From RGIG8745 sp045576655 (lineage in GTDB: Bacteria > Bacteroidota > Bacteroidia > Bacteroidales > Bacteroidaceae), in NCBI GenBank assembly GCA_045576655.1, contig JAZNGW010000032.1:248001-312000 (forward strand): 64,000 nt of DNA, given 5' to 3'. The notes below the pieces were generated by a model. That model was not told the DNA's origin, ran no database searches, and was given only the letters and a program-made list of their open reading frames with translations. Position numbers and translations under genes: made by a program. Positions 53,108 to 61,302 of the stretch are shown in pieces. The stretch's first letter is position 1. Every line of letters starts with the position of its first letter.

Positions 53108-53774
53108 ATTAAACCGTGAAATTTAATCACTAACACACGTTTTAATCATCACACATGTAAGAATGCAAACTCCACTTACCAATCCCGCACGCCCCAATCC
53201 TATGCACCGAAAAATAACACATATTTGCCCTGAAAAAAGACTAACAGACAAACAAAAGAAGGATAGCCCACTTCTTATCACTCAATTCCTGTAGAACGCT
53301 ATGCCGGAATAGCAGATAACTCCAACTGAATCAAACATAATGTACGCAAAGATATAAAAAAGTTTGTCCCTTTGTCTCTTTTCACCCATCACAGCACTAT
53401 AACTAATGTTATTATATAACATAAATTATTACATATCGAGCGCATGTATATTAATGTGTAAAATCGTGACGACCGTAAATCACTAAAAAAGCAAAGGGAC
53501 AAGGGACAAAATGACATTGTTTGTCAAGTTTCGTCAAAAAAACGCCTAGTACGAGATTTGAACACGCTCTGTACGAAACTTGAGAAAATTATTTGAAAAA
53601 GTTAATATTTTTACTTATACATATATTAATTTTTAACACTGTATTTGCAATGACAAAGGAGTTAGCTCATACAACGACAACGGGAACACCTCAAAAACTC
53701 AAGAACTCACAAACTTAAAAACTTAAGAACTCATAAACTTAAAACTTAAAAACCTATGAAATGGAGAACGCAAA
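53108..53774. other. Long intergenic region with minor signals
   Basis: No gene is recognised. Visible items are a minus-strand TATCTTTG box (53347-53354) followed by an 18-codon frame (53282-53338) and a weak hairpin with a U-rich end (about 53255-53277), an 11-bp inverted repeat (53524-53534 with 53573-53583), and an A-rich repetitive run (53690-53757) of ACTCAHAAACTTAAAAACTT-like units. Confidence 0.45.
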
Positions 53775-53775
53775 C

Positions 53776-53806
53776 AAAAAAGGACTACGCCGTTATTGCA
53801 TAGTCC
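53776..53806 (-). terminator. Rubredoxin terminator
   Basis: On the minus strand GGACTATGC / GCGTAGTCC (one G-T pair) followed by TTTTTTG, 26 nt after the rubredoxin stop. Confidence 0.8.
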
Positions 53807-53831
53807 AAAAAATAAACTTGTTCTAAGTTCT

Positions 53832-53990
53832 CTATTCTTCCGAGAAGTCTTCCTTGCCTACCGAACAAAGTGGACAAACAAAGTCATCGGGAAGTTCTTC
53901 AAATGGTGTTCCTGCCGGAATATCCGCTTCAGGCACTCCTACTTCTGGGTCATATACCCATCCGCATACGTTGCATACATATTTTTTCAT
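53832..53990 (-). CDS. Rubredoxin
   Basis: A 52-aa iron protein, short enough to be missed by length cut-offs. The start MKKYVCNVCGWVYDPEVG and the later DDFVCPLCSVGKEDF supply the two CxxC pairs that bind a single iron with four Cys ligands. Spacing, aromatic residues and length are canonical. It shuttles single electrons in the cytoplasm, usually to peroxide- or superoxide-detoxifying enzymes in anaerobes; no such partner lies beside it. It has its own terminator and forms a one-gene unit. Translated by eye from the minus strand, with a complete frame from ATG to TAG. Confidence 0.95.
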   Translation of the reverse strand: MKKYVCNVCGWVYDPEVGVPEADIPAGTPFEELPDDFVCPLCSVGKEDFSEE

Positions 53991-54070
53991 ACTCTAAAAA
54001 ATTAATTAATGATTTGGACTGTTATAATCTAAACAACTGATATGATGTTTTGTTTTCGAGATGGTGAAAT

Positions 54071-55192
54071 TCAAAAGAAATTGTTAATGCTATCAATAAC
54101 ATAAGCAACTTCTTCGTCTGTCATCACCGGACTTATGGGGAGACTGAGAATTTGCGACTGGAGAGTTTCCGTTTCGGGCAGTCTGACAGTTGAATACTCT
54201 TCATAAGCTCCTTGTTTATGAACGGGATGAGGATAATGAATCAGCGTCTCTATGCCTCTGGATGTTAAATAAGACTGAAGTTCATCACGACGCGACGACT
54301 TTACGGCATAAATATGATAAACGTGTGAATCAATAAAACGCGGTTTGATGAAACGTTCAACACCTATGCCGTATATCTCATTATAATACCGCATGGCGAT
54401 GGAGCGTCGGCGCTGATTGTCAGCATCCAAACGTCTGAGTTTCACACTGAGCACTGCCGCCTGCAGTTCGTCAAGACGGCTGTTTACGCCTTTGCACACA
54501 TGCAAATATTTGCTTTGCTGCCCATAATTGGCCATAATGCGAATGGTCTGAGCCAGTTCTTCATCGTCAGTTGTGACGCATCCGCCATCGCCTAATGCTC
54601 CAAGGTTCTTTCCTGGATAGAAACTAAAGGCGGCAGCGTGTCCTAAAGCGCCCGCACGTTTGACTTCGCCTGACGCATAGTGGTACATTGCCCCGTGTGC
54701 CTGACACGCATCTTCGAGCACCTTTAGTCCGTAATGTTTGGCGAAATCGCCTATAGTCTGCATATCGCAAGTCTGCCCATACAGATGCACTGGTATGATG
54801 ACGCGAGTACGTGAATTTATGCAGTTTTCAAGTATTGAAGCATCAATAAGAGCGGTGTCAGATGACGGTTCGCAAAAGACAGGGCGTAAACCAGCCTGAC
54901 TAACGGCAAGCGCAGTGGCAACAAATGTATTGGCTGGAAGCAAGACCTCATCCTCATCCTTCCAGTGGCATAGAGACTTCCATGCTTTAAGAACCAAAGT
55001 CAATGCATCGAGTCCGTTGCCTACAGACACGCAGTGTTCCACACCGACAAACTGCGCAAACTCCCTTTCGAATTTGCCCACAGAATTGCCGTTTATATAC
55101 CATCCCGAATCCATTACGCCCTTAATGGCATCGGTTAGCATTGGTTCAAAAGAGTCGTTGATACGTTTAAGGTCAAGAAACTTTACTTCCAT
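54071..55192 (-). CDS. DegT/DnrJ/EryC1/StrS-family sugar aminotransferase
   Basis: 373-aa PLP enzyme that transaminates keto-sugar nucleotides. VGNGLDALTLVLKAW near residue 58 is the phosphate-binding region, HLYGQTCDM is near 137, and the PLP Lys lies in AAFSFYPGKNLGALGDGGCV (about 192). It resembles FdtB/WecE-type enzymes making amino-deoxyhexoses for surface glycans. No other sugar-nucleotide gene is adjacent, so the exact product is open. Confidence 0.92.
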   Translation of the reverse strand: MEVKFLDLKRINDSFEPMLTDAIKGVMDSGWYINGNSVGKFEREFAQFVGVEHCVSVGNGLDALTLVLKAWKSLCHWKDEDEVLLPANTFVATALAVSQAGLRPVFCEPSSDTALIDASILENCINSRTRVIIPVHLYGQTCDMQTIGDFAKHYGLKVLEDACQAHGAMYHYASGEVKRAGALGHAAAFSFYPGKNLGALGDGGCVTTDDEELAQTIRIMANYGQQSKYLHVCKGVNSRLDELQAAVLSVKLRRLDADNQRRRSIAMRYYNEIYGIGVERFIKPRFIDSHVYHIYAVKSSRRDELQSYLTSRGIETLIHYPHPVHKQGAYEEYSTVRLPETETLQSQILSLPISPVMTDEEVAYVIDSINNFF

Positions 55193-55215
55193 TGTTAATT
55201 TAAATGTAAACTATG

Positions 55216-55223
55216 CAAAAATA
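55216..55223 (-). promoter_or_regulatory. -7 element of the aminotransferase gene
   Basis: On the minus strand TATTTTTG, about 24 bp before the start codon. Confidence 0.6.
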
Positions 55224-55403
55224 AATAAATAATGCGATAGTTCATTCCATTCGTATATAAATTAAGCAATTATTCACGTTATATTCATTACCAAATTAAT
55301 CCAATGCTATTTGAACATATCAAAAAATATATAAACGGGGAGCACATTTACTAACAACAGCGTTTAGAATGCCTAAAAGTGTCTGACTTACAATATTAAT
55401 TTA

Positions 55404-55411
55404 TAATTTTG
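55404..55411 (+). promoter_or_regulatory. -7 element of nhaA
   Basis: TAATTTTG, 40 bp before the chosen nhaA start. It rules out the first in-frame start at 55409, which would lie at or before the transcription start. Confidence 0.6.
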
Positions 55412-55450
55412 CAAAACATAAGTATTAGACATATAATTGAAAAGGTAAAA

Positions 55451-56869
55451 ATGGGACTTATTCCAATCTACACCTGGACTAAGGGTTTGCACATAATGCA
55501 TAAGCGCAAACGTTCGTTTATGCTCAATCCGTGGGCTTCAGGCGGTTTATTGTTGCTGTGTGTTATCTTGGCAATGCTCTTTGCCAATCTTCCGTTTACA
55601 AAAGACATTTACCACAGTATTCTCGAAACGGAGCTCACGATTAACATCGCAAACGAGAATTTCAGCATAGACCTCCCTAATGAAATGACTGTCGAGCGCT
55701 TCATCAATGACATACTGATGGTCGTGTTCTTCTTCTCTGTAGGATTGGAAATCAAGCGTGAAATCAAGTATGGCGAACTTTCGTCAGCCAAAAAAGCGAT
55801 GTTGCCGGTTATAGCCGCATTCGGCGGTATGGTTATGCCAGCAATTATATACGCATTTTTTAATAGCGGCACATTAGCAACAAGCGGTTGGGGAATACCA
55901 ACAGCAACAGACATAGCATTCGCCGTAGCCATACTTTCCGTATTCGGCAACAGAGTGCCGACATCATTGAAGATTTTCTTGACGGCACTGGCAATAGCCG
56001 ATGACTTGGGAGCAATACTTGTCGTAGCACTGTTCTACGGCGAAAGCGTCAACATTCTCCTGCTATGCATTGCATTAGTGGTCATAGCCATCGCGCGCAT
56101 ACTCAACCACCTTGGCGAAAAGCGCATGATGTTCTACCTCATACCAGCCATAGCCGTATGGTTCCTGTTCTACTACTCAGGCATTCACGCCACAATGTCA
56201 GGAGTCGTTATGGCATTCATGATACCGATGGAGTCAAGGTACAGTCGCACATATTTCAACAACAGAATCAAGAACTACCTCACAAGAATCACAAAATACG
56301 ACGCATGCGATGATGAATCAGCAGAAACGTTTCCCAACAGCATGCAACGCCATTGTCTGCGCCGCATAAGCCACGTATCCTCCAATACCGTAGGAATGAG
56401 CTACCGTCTCGAACATAAGCTTTCACCTTGGATAAACTTCTTCATCATGCCTGTTTTTGCGCTGGCAAATGCAGGAGTAGTCATTCCAGACATCAGTTAT
56501 CTAAACATATTCCAAAGCAGTCCAGAATTAGGCAGCGTAAGCATGGGCGTATTCTTCGGACTACTGCTCGGCAAACCGATAGGAATCACGCTCGCCAGTT
56601 TTATAGCAATAAAGTCCGGATTTGGCGAAATGCCCGACAAAGCCACATGGAAAATGCTGTTTGCTGTTGCATGCTTAGGCGGCATAGGATTCACAATGTC
56701 AATATTCATTGACACACTATCGTTCAGCGAACTTCAACCCGAACAGACCGTCCAACTCCGCAACCTTGGCAAAATGGCTGTATTGATGGGTTCATTATGC
56801 TCTGCATTATTAGGAAGCGCACTCATTTATGTGCTATCCACCATAAGGCTGTACAAAGCAAAAATCTAA
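55451..56869 (+). CDS. nhaA: Na+/H+ antiporter NhaA
   Basis: 472-aa inner-membrane antiporter exchanging internal Na+ for external H+. Family motifs: FFFSVGLEIKREIKYGEL (about 97), WGIPTATDIAFAVAILSVFG (about 155), IFLTALAIADDLGAILVVALFY with the ion-binding Asp pair (about 180), FYYSGIHATMSGVVMAFMIP (about 240), and the last helices with VACLGGIGFTMSIFIDTLSF. The start has an A/G-rich leader (GAAAAGGTAAAA); a downstream ATG 15 codons later is possible. In a cell with a Na+-exporting decarboxylase it helps set the Na+ gradient. Confidence 0.94.
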   Translation: MGLIPIYTWTKGLHIMHKRKRSFMLNPWASGGLLLLCVILAMLFANLPFTKDIYHSILETELTINIANENFSIDLPNEMTVERFINDILMVVFFFSVGLEIKREIKYGELSSAKKAMLPVIAAFGGMVMPAIIYAFFNSGTLATSGWGIPTATDIAFAVAILSVFGNRVPTSLKIFLTALAIADDLGAILVVALFYGESVNILLLCIALVVIAIARILNHLGEKRMMFYLIPAIAVWFLFYYSGIHATMSGVVMAFMIPMESRYSRTYFNNRIKNYLTRITKYDACDDESAETFPNSMQRHCLRRISHVSSNTVGMSYRLEHKLSPWINFFIMPVFALANAGVVIPDISYLNIFQSSPELGSVSMGVFFGLLLGKPIGITLASFIAIKSGFGEMPDKATWKMLFAVACLGGIGFTMSIFIDTLSFSELQPEQTVQLRNLGKMAVLMGSLCSALLGSALIYVLSTIRLYKAKI

Positions 56870-56900
56870 GCAAAAGCTTTGCAGAGTAAGTTTAATTTAG

Positions 56901-56908
56901 TAAATTTG
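56901..56908 (+). promoter_or_regulatory. -7 element of the SRP RNA / tRNA-Thr unit
   Basis: TAAATTTG, about 48 bp before the mature SRP RNA. Confidence 0.6.
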
Positions 56909-56955
56909 CACTCGCTTTTGAAAAGGCATACTTTTAAAAAGCATATACCAAACAT

Positions 56956-57051
56956 GGGTAAGTCCTATACGACCAGCTCCCTGTAAATCCTCCAGGGCTT
57001 GACCGCAGCAAAGGCAGCAGGTTGTAGCGGTGCGATGTAGACAGCTTACCC
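56956..57051 (+). ncRNA. ffs: Signal recognition particle RNA (4.5S type)
   Basis: About 96 nt with closing stem GGGTAAG / CTTACCC. The S-domain signature is CCAGGGCTTGACCGCAGCAA with the asymmetric-loop AGCA element, and the descending strand GCGGTGCGATGTAGAC matches the conserved GATGTAG part. It pairs with Ffh to target nascent membrane proteins. Ends are taken from the closing stem. tRNA-Thr(TGT) begins only 4 nt downstream, so both come from one precursor. Confidence 0.85.
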
Positions 57052-57055
57052 ACCC

Positions 57056-57129
57056 GCCTCTTTAGCTCAGTTGGCCAGAGCACGTGATTTGTAATCTCGG
57101 GGTCGTTGGTTCGAATCCGACAAGAGGCT
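57056..57129 (+). tRNA. tRNA-Thr (anticodon TGT)
   Basis: Acceptor GCCTCTT / AAGAGGC, D-arm TAGCTCAGTTGGCCAGAGC, anticodon stem CGTGA / TCTCG around loop TTTGTAA (anticodon TGT), T-arm GTTGGTTCGAATCCGAC, discriminator T, no encoded CCA. The anticodon stem has a T-T mismatch in the middle pair, otherwise regular. Confidence 0.92.
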
Positions 57130-57142
57130 CTAAAAAAAGCAA

Positions 57143-57169
57143 GGGGACATGTCAACCGACATCGTCCCC
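57143..57169. terminator. Hairpin between tRNA-Thr and the DUF554 gene
   Basis: GGGGAC / GTCCCC with an inner ATGTC / GACAT stem. An A-run on the left gives a U-run for minus-strand transcripts; the plus side is only weakly T-rich. Confidence 0.6.
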
Positions 57170-57194
57170 TATTCTATTATATAAAATTTGAAAT

Positions 57195-57899
57195 CTAAAA
57201 TATCTGCCTCAATAAGAAGTAGATTACAGGCACTAATAGCGAAGGCAACATATTCACGGCCTTGCAATCCTTGATGCCCAATATCGAAATGCCTGAAGCA
57301 GCAATAAGCACACCTCCAACAATAGACAATTCTGTCATCAGGCTTTGACTAATCACATCAGATGACAATGTTGCAATAAGATAGAACATACCTTGCCAAA
57401 GGAATAGCACTGGCGCAGCCCATATCATCCCAATCCCATAAGTAGAGGCAAGAACCGTAGAAGTGACCAGATCAAGCGTGGCGTTAGTATAGAGATATGT
57501 GTTATCGCCTTTAAGCGCGCTCATTACAGGTCCCAGCATTGACAGAGTGCCTATGCAATAGAGCAATATACCGGTGGACAAACCTTCTCCGAGCTTTCCC
57601 ACGTCTCCCGTTTCATTACTCTTTTTCCTTCCAAGTTTCTCCGCTATATGATTAAATCTGTCAGACAATTTAAGTGCATATCCCGCGATGGAACCAATGG
57701 CAAGACTAACGATAAACAAGACTGGATAATCCGACTTTGGCATGTTTTGCGCACAGGCGTTGACACCAAGAACAAGAGCACAAAGTCCCATTGCGTTGTA
57801 TAGTGCAGACTGATAGCATGGCTTTATGCCTCGTTTGAGCATTGCACCCAATATACTTCCTGCAACGATGCATGCGGTATTGACTATTGTACCAATCAT
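57195..57899 (-). CDS. DUF554 (YqgA-like) membrane protein
   Basis: 234-aa inner-membrane protein with about six hydrophobic segments. MIGTIVNTACIVAGSILGAM at the N-terminus and TGILLYCIGTLSMLGPVMSAL in the middle match DUF554/YqgA. The transport or sensing function is not established. It follows prfA by 9 nt in the same operon. Confidence 0.87.
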   Translation of the reverse strand: MIGTIVNTACIVAGSILGAMLKRGIKPCYQSALYNAMGLCALVLGVNACAQNMPKSDYPVLFIVSLAIGSIAGYALKLSDRFNHIAEKLGRKKSNETGDVGKLGEGLSTGILLYCIGTLSMLGPVMSALKGDNTYLYTNATLDLVTSTVLASTYGIGMIWAAPVLFLWQGMFYLIATLSSDVISQSLMTELSIVGGVLIAASGISILGIKDCKAVNMLPSLLVPVIYFLLRQIF

Positions 57900-57908
57900 A
57901 AAATAATT

Positions 57909-59018
57909 CTATAATTCCGCTTCTTTAAGTCTTTCGGCATTTTCCGCAACTATCAGATGGTCAATACAATCCTGAATTTCACCATTCATAAATGCAGAGA
58001 GGTTATATATCGTATAATTTATGCGATGATCCGTGATGCGACCTTGCGGATAGTTGTAAGTACGGATTTTTGCAGAACGGTCGCCCGTAGATACCATTGT
58101 TTTACGCTTTGAAGCTATATCATCAATGTACTTCTGATGTTCTTTGTCATAGATAAAAGTACGCAAACGCGCAAGAGCACGTTCCTTATTCTTTGGTTGG
58201 TCACGTGTCTCGGTACATTCGATAAGAATCTCTTCCACTTCGCCCGTGTTAGGGTTTTTCCACATATATCGTGCACGCACACCTGATTCTACCTTATTCA
58301 CGTTCTGACCGCCTGCACCTGATGAGCGGAACGTGTCCCACTTGATTTCACCCTCATTGATTTCCACATCAAAAGGGTCTGCCTCAGGAAGAATGGCAAC
58401 TGTTGCCGCCGAAGTATGTACACGTCCTTGAGTTTCAGTAGCCGGAACACGCTGCACGCGATGAACTCCTGACTCATATTTCATTATACCATATACTCCC
58501 TCGCCCGACACATTGCAGATGATTTCTTTATATCCTCCTGCCGCACCTTCGCTAAAACTTGAAACGGTAAGATTCCATCCCTTCATCTCGCAATATTTTG
58601 AATACATTCTGAAGAGGTCGCCAGCAAACAAAGCGGCCTCGTCGCCACCAGTGCCACCACGAATTTCCATAACTATATTCTTTCCGTCCTCAGGGTCAGC
58701 AGGTATGAGGAGTAATTTTATTTCTTCCTCCAGTTCGGGAATACGTTTTTCATTGGCATCAATCTCTTCCCGTGCCATTTCCTTCATGTCAGGGTCGTCT
58801 TCCATACCTAAAAGTTCTTTTGCTTCTTCAAGGTTGTTAAGACAATTGATGTACTCTTTTCGGGCATTCACTATCGCCTCAAGGTCCTTATATTCTTTTG
58901 TAAGTTTCACATATCGCTTTTGGTCACCAATCACATTGGGGTCGGTAATCAGCGTTGACACTTCTTCAAAACGGCTAACAACGCCGTCAAGTTTTTCTAA
59001 TATATTATTTTCTGCCAT
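57909..59018 (-). CDS. prfA: Peptide chain release factor 1
   Basis: 369 aa; recognises UAA/UAG and triggers peptide release. The peptidyl-tRNA hydrolysis motif is in FRSSGAGGQNVNKVESGVR (about 230, GGQ Gln is the methylation site) and the stop-codon motif in VQRVPATETQGRVHTS (about 185). A strong terminator separates it from purM, so an internal promoter must be assumed. Unlike many bacteria there is no hemK/prmC gene beside it. Confidence 0.97.
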   Translation of the reverse strand: MAENNILEKLDGVVSRFEEVSTLITDPNVIGDQKRYVKLTKEYKDLEAIVNARKEYINCLNNLEEAKELLGMEDDPDMKEMAREEIDANEKRIPELEEEIKLLLIPADPEDGKNIVMEIRGGTGGDEAALFAGDLFRMYSKYCEMKGWNLTVSSFSEGAAGGYKEIICNVSGEGVYGIMKYESGVHRVQRVPATETQGRVHTSAATVAILPEADPFDVEINEGEIKWDTFRSSGAGGQNVNKVESGVRARYMWKNPNTGEVEEILIECTETRDQPKNKERALARLRTFIYDKEHQKYIDDIASKRKTMVSTGDRSAKIRTYNYPQGRITDHRINYTIYNLSAFMNGEIQDCIDHLIVAENAERLKEAEL

Positions 59019-59024
59019 AATACA

Positions 59025-59076
59025 ATAAAAAGACGCAAAGCCCAGAATTTATAACATTCTGTATCCTTGCGTCTTA
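59025..59076 (-). terminator. Terminator between purM and prfA
   Basis: On the minus strand AAGACGCAA / TTGCGTCTT with an inner CAGAAT / ATTCTG stem, followed by TTTTTATT. Confidence 0.8.
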
Positions 59077-59091
59077 AGATATTTAATAAAA

Positions 59092-60267
59092 CTAATAGTT
59101 AAACTCTCCAAATTCGCTCTTGATGGTGAGACTCTTCTGTCCTTCCTCTACACGACCGACAATCTGTGCGTCGATGTTGAAGCTCTTGCTGATTTCGATA
59201 ACCTTCTCAGCATGTTCAGGAGAAAGATATACCTCAAGACGGTGTCCCATGTTGAAGACCTTGTACATCTCAGCCCAATCAGTACCGCTTTCCTTAGCAA
59301 TAGCCTTGAACAATGGAGGCACAGGGAACATGTTGTCCTTGATTACACGGCAATTATCACTTACGAAGTGCAAAACCTTTGTCTGTGCGCCACCAGTGCA
59401 ATGTACCATACCGTGAATTTCAGGGCGAAGTTCATCAAGCAGTTTCTTTACTACCGGTGCATATGTGCGAGTTGGCGAGAGAACAAGTTTTCCAGCATTG
59501 ACTGGAGCGCCCTCAACAGGGTCGGTCAATTTGTAGCTACCGCTATAAACGAGTTCAGCAGGAACAGCCTTATCGAAACTCTCCGGATATTTCTCGGCAA
59601 GATATTTGGCAAACACATCATGACGAGCGCTTGTCAATCCGTTACTGCCCATACCGCCGTTATATTCCTTTTCGTAAGTAGCCTGTCCGCAACTGCTAAG
59701 ACCTACTATTACATCGCCAGGACGAATGTTTGCATTGTCAATGACATCACTGCGCTTCATGCGACAAGTAACAGTAGAGTCGACAATGATAGTACGCACG
59801 AGGTCGCCCACGTCGGCTGTCTCACCACCCGTTGCATAGATTCCAATACCCATCTTGCGCATCTCCTCAAGCAGTTCGTCAGTGCCGTTGATAATGGCAG
59901 AAATAACCTCACCTGGTATGAGCATTTTGTTTCGGCCGATAGTGGACGAAACAAGAATATTGTCGACAGCTCCCACACAGAGGAGATCATCTGTATTCAT
60001 AATGAGAGCATCCTGCGCAATTCCCTTCCATACAGACAAATCGCCAGTCTCCTTCCAATACATATACGCAAGACTTGACTTCGTACCCGCACCGTCGGCG
60101 TGCATAATATTACAATATTCAGGGTCGCCGCCCAAAATGTCAGGTATAATCTTGCAAAAAGCCTGCGGGAAGATGCCCTTGTCAATGTTCTTTATAGCAT
60201 TATGAACATCTTCTTTGGCAGCGCTAACGCCACGCATCATGTATCTCTGTTTGTTGTCAATAGCCAT
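59092..60267 (-). CDS. purM: Phosphoribosylformylglycinamidine cyclo-ligase (AIR synthetase)
   Basis: 391-aa ATP-dependent enzyme closing the imidazole ring in purine synthesis. IMHADGAGTKSSLAYMYW (about 53) and ALIMNTDDLLCVGA (about 87) are the N-terminal signature; GIGIYATGGETADVGDLVRT (about 140) and the glycine-rich MVHCTGGAQTK (about 285) belong to the PurM fold. It is longer than the roughly 345-aa E. coli enzyme, as is usual in Bacteroidetes. Single-gene unit with a promoter upstream and a terminator downstream. Confidence 0.94.
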   Translation of the reverse strand: MAIDNKQRYMMRGVSAAKEDVHNAIKNIDKGIFPQAFCKIIPDILGGDPEYCNIMHADGAGTKSSLAYMYWKETGDLSVWKGIAQDALIMNTDDLLCVGAVDNILVSSTIGRNKMLIPGEVISAIINGTDELLEEMRKMGIGIYATGGETADVGDLVRTIIVDSTVTCRMKRSDVIDNANIRPGDVIVGLSSCGQATYEKEYNGGMGSNGLTSARHDVFAKYLAEKYPESFDKAVPAELVYSGSYKLTDPVEGAPVNAGKLVLSPTRTYAPVVKKLLDELRPEIHGMVHCTGGAQTKVLHFVSDNCRVIKDNMFPVPPLFKAIAKESGTDWAEMYKVFNMGHRLEVYLSPEHAEKVIEISKSFNIDAQIVGRVEEGQKSLTIKSEFGEFNY

Positions 60268-60299
60268 TGTATGAAATGATTTTATTGTGAATATGCATG

Positions 60300-60330
60300 C
60301 AAATTTACGCCTTTATCCTCTATTTTCAAA
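60300..60330 (-). promoter_or_regulatory. purM promoter
   Basis: On the minus strand TTTG, 19 bp, TAAATTTG, about 33 bp before the start codon. Same spacing as the rpsA and ncRNA promoters. Confidence 0.75.
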
Positions 60331-60346
60331 GAAAAGGCACATCCTA

Positions 60347-60718
60347 TTACTTCATAAAAATAAAGTAGACAGCTCCAATAAGACATACAAAAGCGGCCAG
60401 ATGATTCCAATGCAGCTGCTGTCCCTGGAACATGACATTTGCGATGACAGTGAAAACAATCAGCGACACGACCTCCTGAATGACTTTCAGCTGCATAAGT
60501 GAGAACGGTCCGCCATTGCCCTCGAAACCAATTTTATTGGCAGGCACCTGCATGCAATATTCAAAGAAGGCTATGACCCACGAAAATGTTATTACACCTA
60601 TGAGTGGCCATCCGTTGCTGATGTTCATCTGGTTAAGTTTCAGATGACCGTACCACGCAAGTGTCATAAACACGTTTGCCCCAATGAGCAAAAGAATAGA
60701 ATAAAGTCCGTTAATCAT
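60347..60718 (-). CDS. DUF486 / DMT-family small membrane protein
   Basis: 123-aa protein with four hydrophobic helices. The start NGLYSILLLIGANVFMTLAW and the signature WVIAFFEYCMQVPANKIGF (about 50-68) match DUF486, a small drug/metabolite-transporter-like family. The function is unknown. It has its own promoter and lies upstream of purM on the same strand. Confidence 0.87.
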   Translation of the reverse strand: MINGLYSILLLIGANVFMTLAWYGHLKLNQMNISNGWPLIGVITFSWVIAFFEYCMQVPANKIGFEGNGGPFSLMQLKVIQEVVSLIVFTVIANVMFQGQQLHWNHLAAFVCLIGAVYFIFMK

Positions 60719-60796
60719 GTTGGGAAAAATTTCAGAAATTCAACTTCAATTGTCCTAAAGCCGAAAACTTTTAAGACCTAACCAAAATACAGCCTG

Positions 60797-60827
60797 CAAA
60801 ATTACTCAAAATACAAATTTTCACAAA
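60797..60827 (-). promoter_or_regulatory. Promoter of the DUF486 gene
   Basis: On the minus strand TTTG, 19 bp, TAATTTTG, giving a leader of about 72 nt. Confidence 0.65.
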
Positions 60828-60940
60828 ATGCGCCACCAAAAAGTTGCTCTGCAAATAATGATGCACTCACTTCATTTTTTGTCAGAAAATCCCCTTATCT
60901 TATTATTTAAGTTTTTTTAATACTAAGAGCGTTTTTTTCC

Positions 60941-61190
60941 ATTTTGCACCGTTTTGATAAAAAAAGCCCACAACTCTGACATTCGCGCCGAAGAGCTGAT
61001 ACATTCACGCCGAAGAGCGAATTAATTCGTGACGAAGCGCGAATAAAACTCCGCCGAAGCGCGAAGAACAAACTTCTTCGTCATTTTGTTATATATGACG
61101 AATAGGGAAATTTCGGCAGCTCCATACCCGACATCCGCCTTGCCCCAATTCATTCTGTCTGATGAACCTTTTCTCTATTTATTTGTTTCC
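60941..61190. repeat. 250-bp dispersed element with four 22-bp hairpin units (copy 2)
   Basis: Second copy of the 3.8-4.0-kb element in the same orientation. The 22-bp units start at 60981, 61003, 61025 and 61047; units 3 and 4 are identical to those of copy 1, while unit 1 has a changed right arm. The remainder aligns with substitutions and small shifts out to the conserved TTTGTTTCC end. It occupies the gap between the DUF486 promoter and the structured RNA promoter. Confidence 0.8.
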
Positions 61191-61267
61191 ATTCCGCCAT
61201 TCTTCAACCGCCAACCATATCTGTCCGTATCTCATCATGCGAAACTCAGATAATTGTGCACATTTAT

Positions 61268-61298
61268 TTTGCCGATAAAAAGATTATCTTTAAATTTG
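61268..61298 (+). promoter_or_regulatory. Promoter of the structured RNA
   Basis: TTTG, 19 bp, TAAATTTG: exactly the layout of the rpsA promoter. Predicted start near 61303-61306. Confidence 0.75.
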
Positions 61299-61302
61299 CA
61301 AC

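Noticed and set aside
59212..60078. A 288-aa plus-strand frame opposite purM
   Set aside because: Shadow of a well-supported purM. No start context, no promoter and no recognisable motif.
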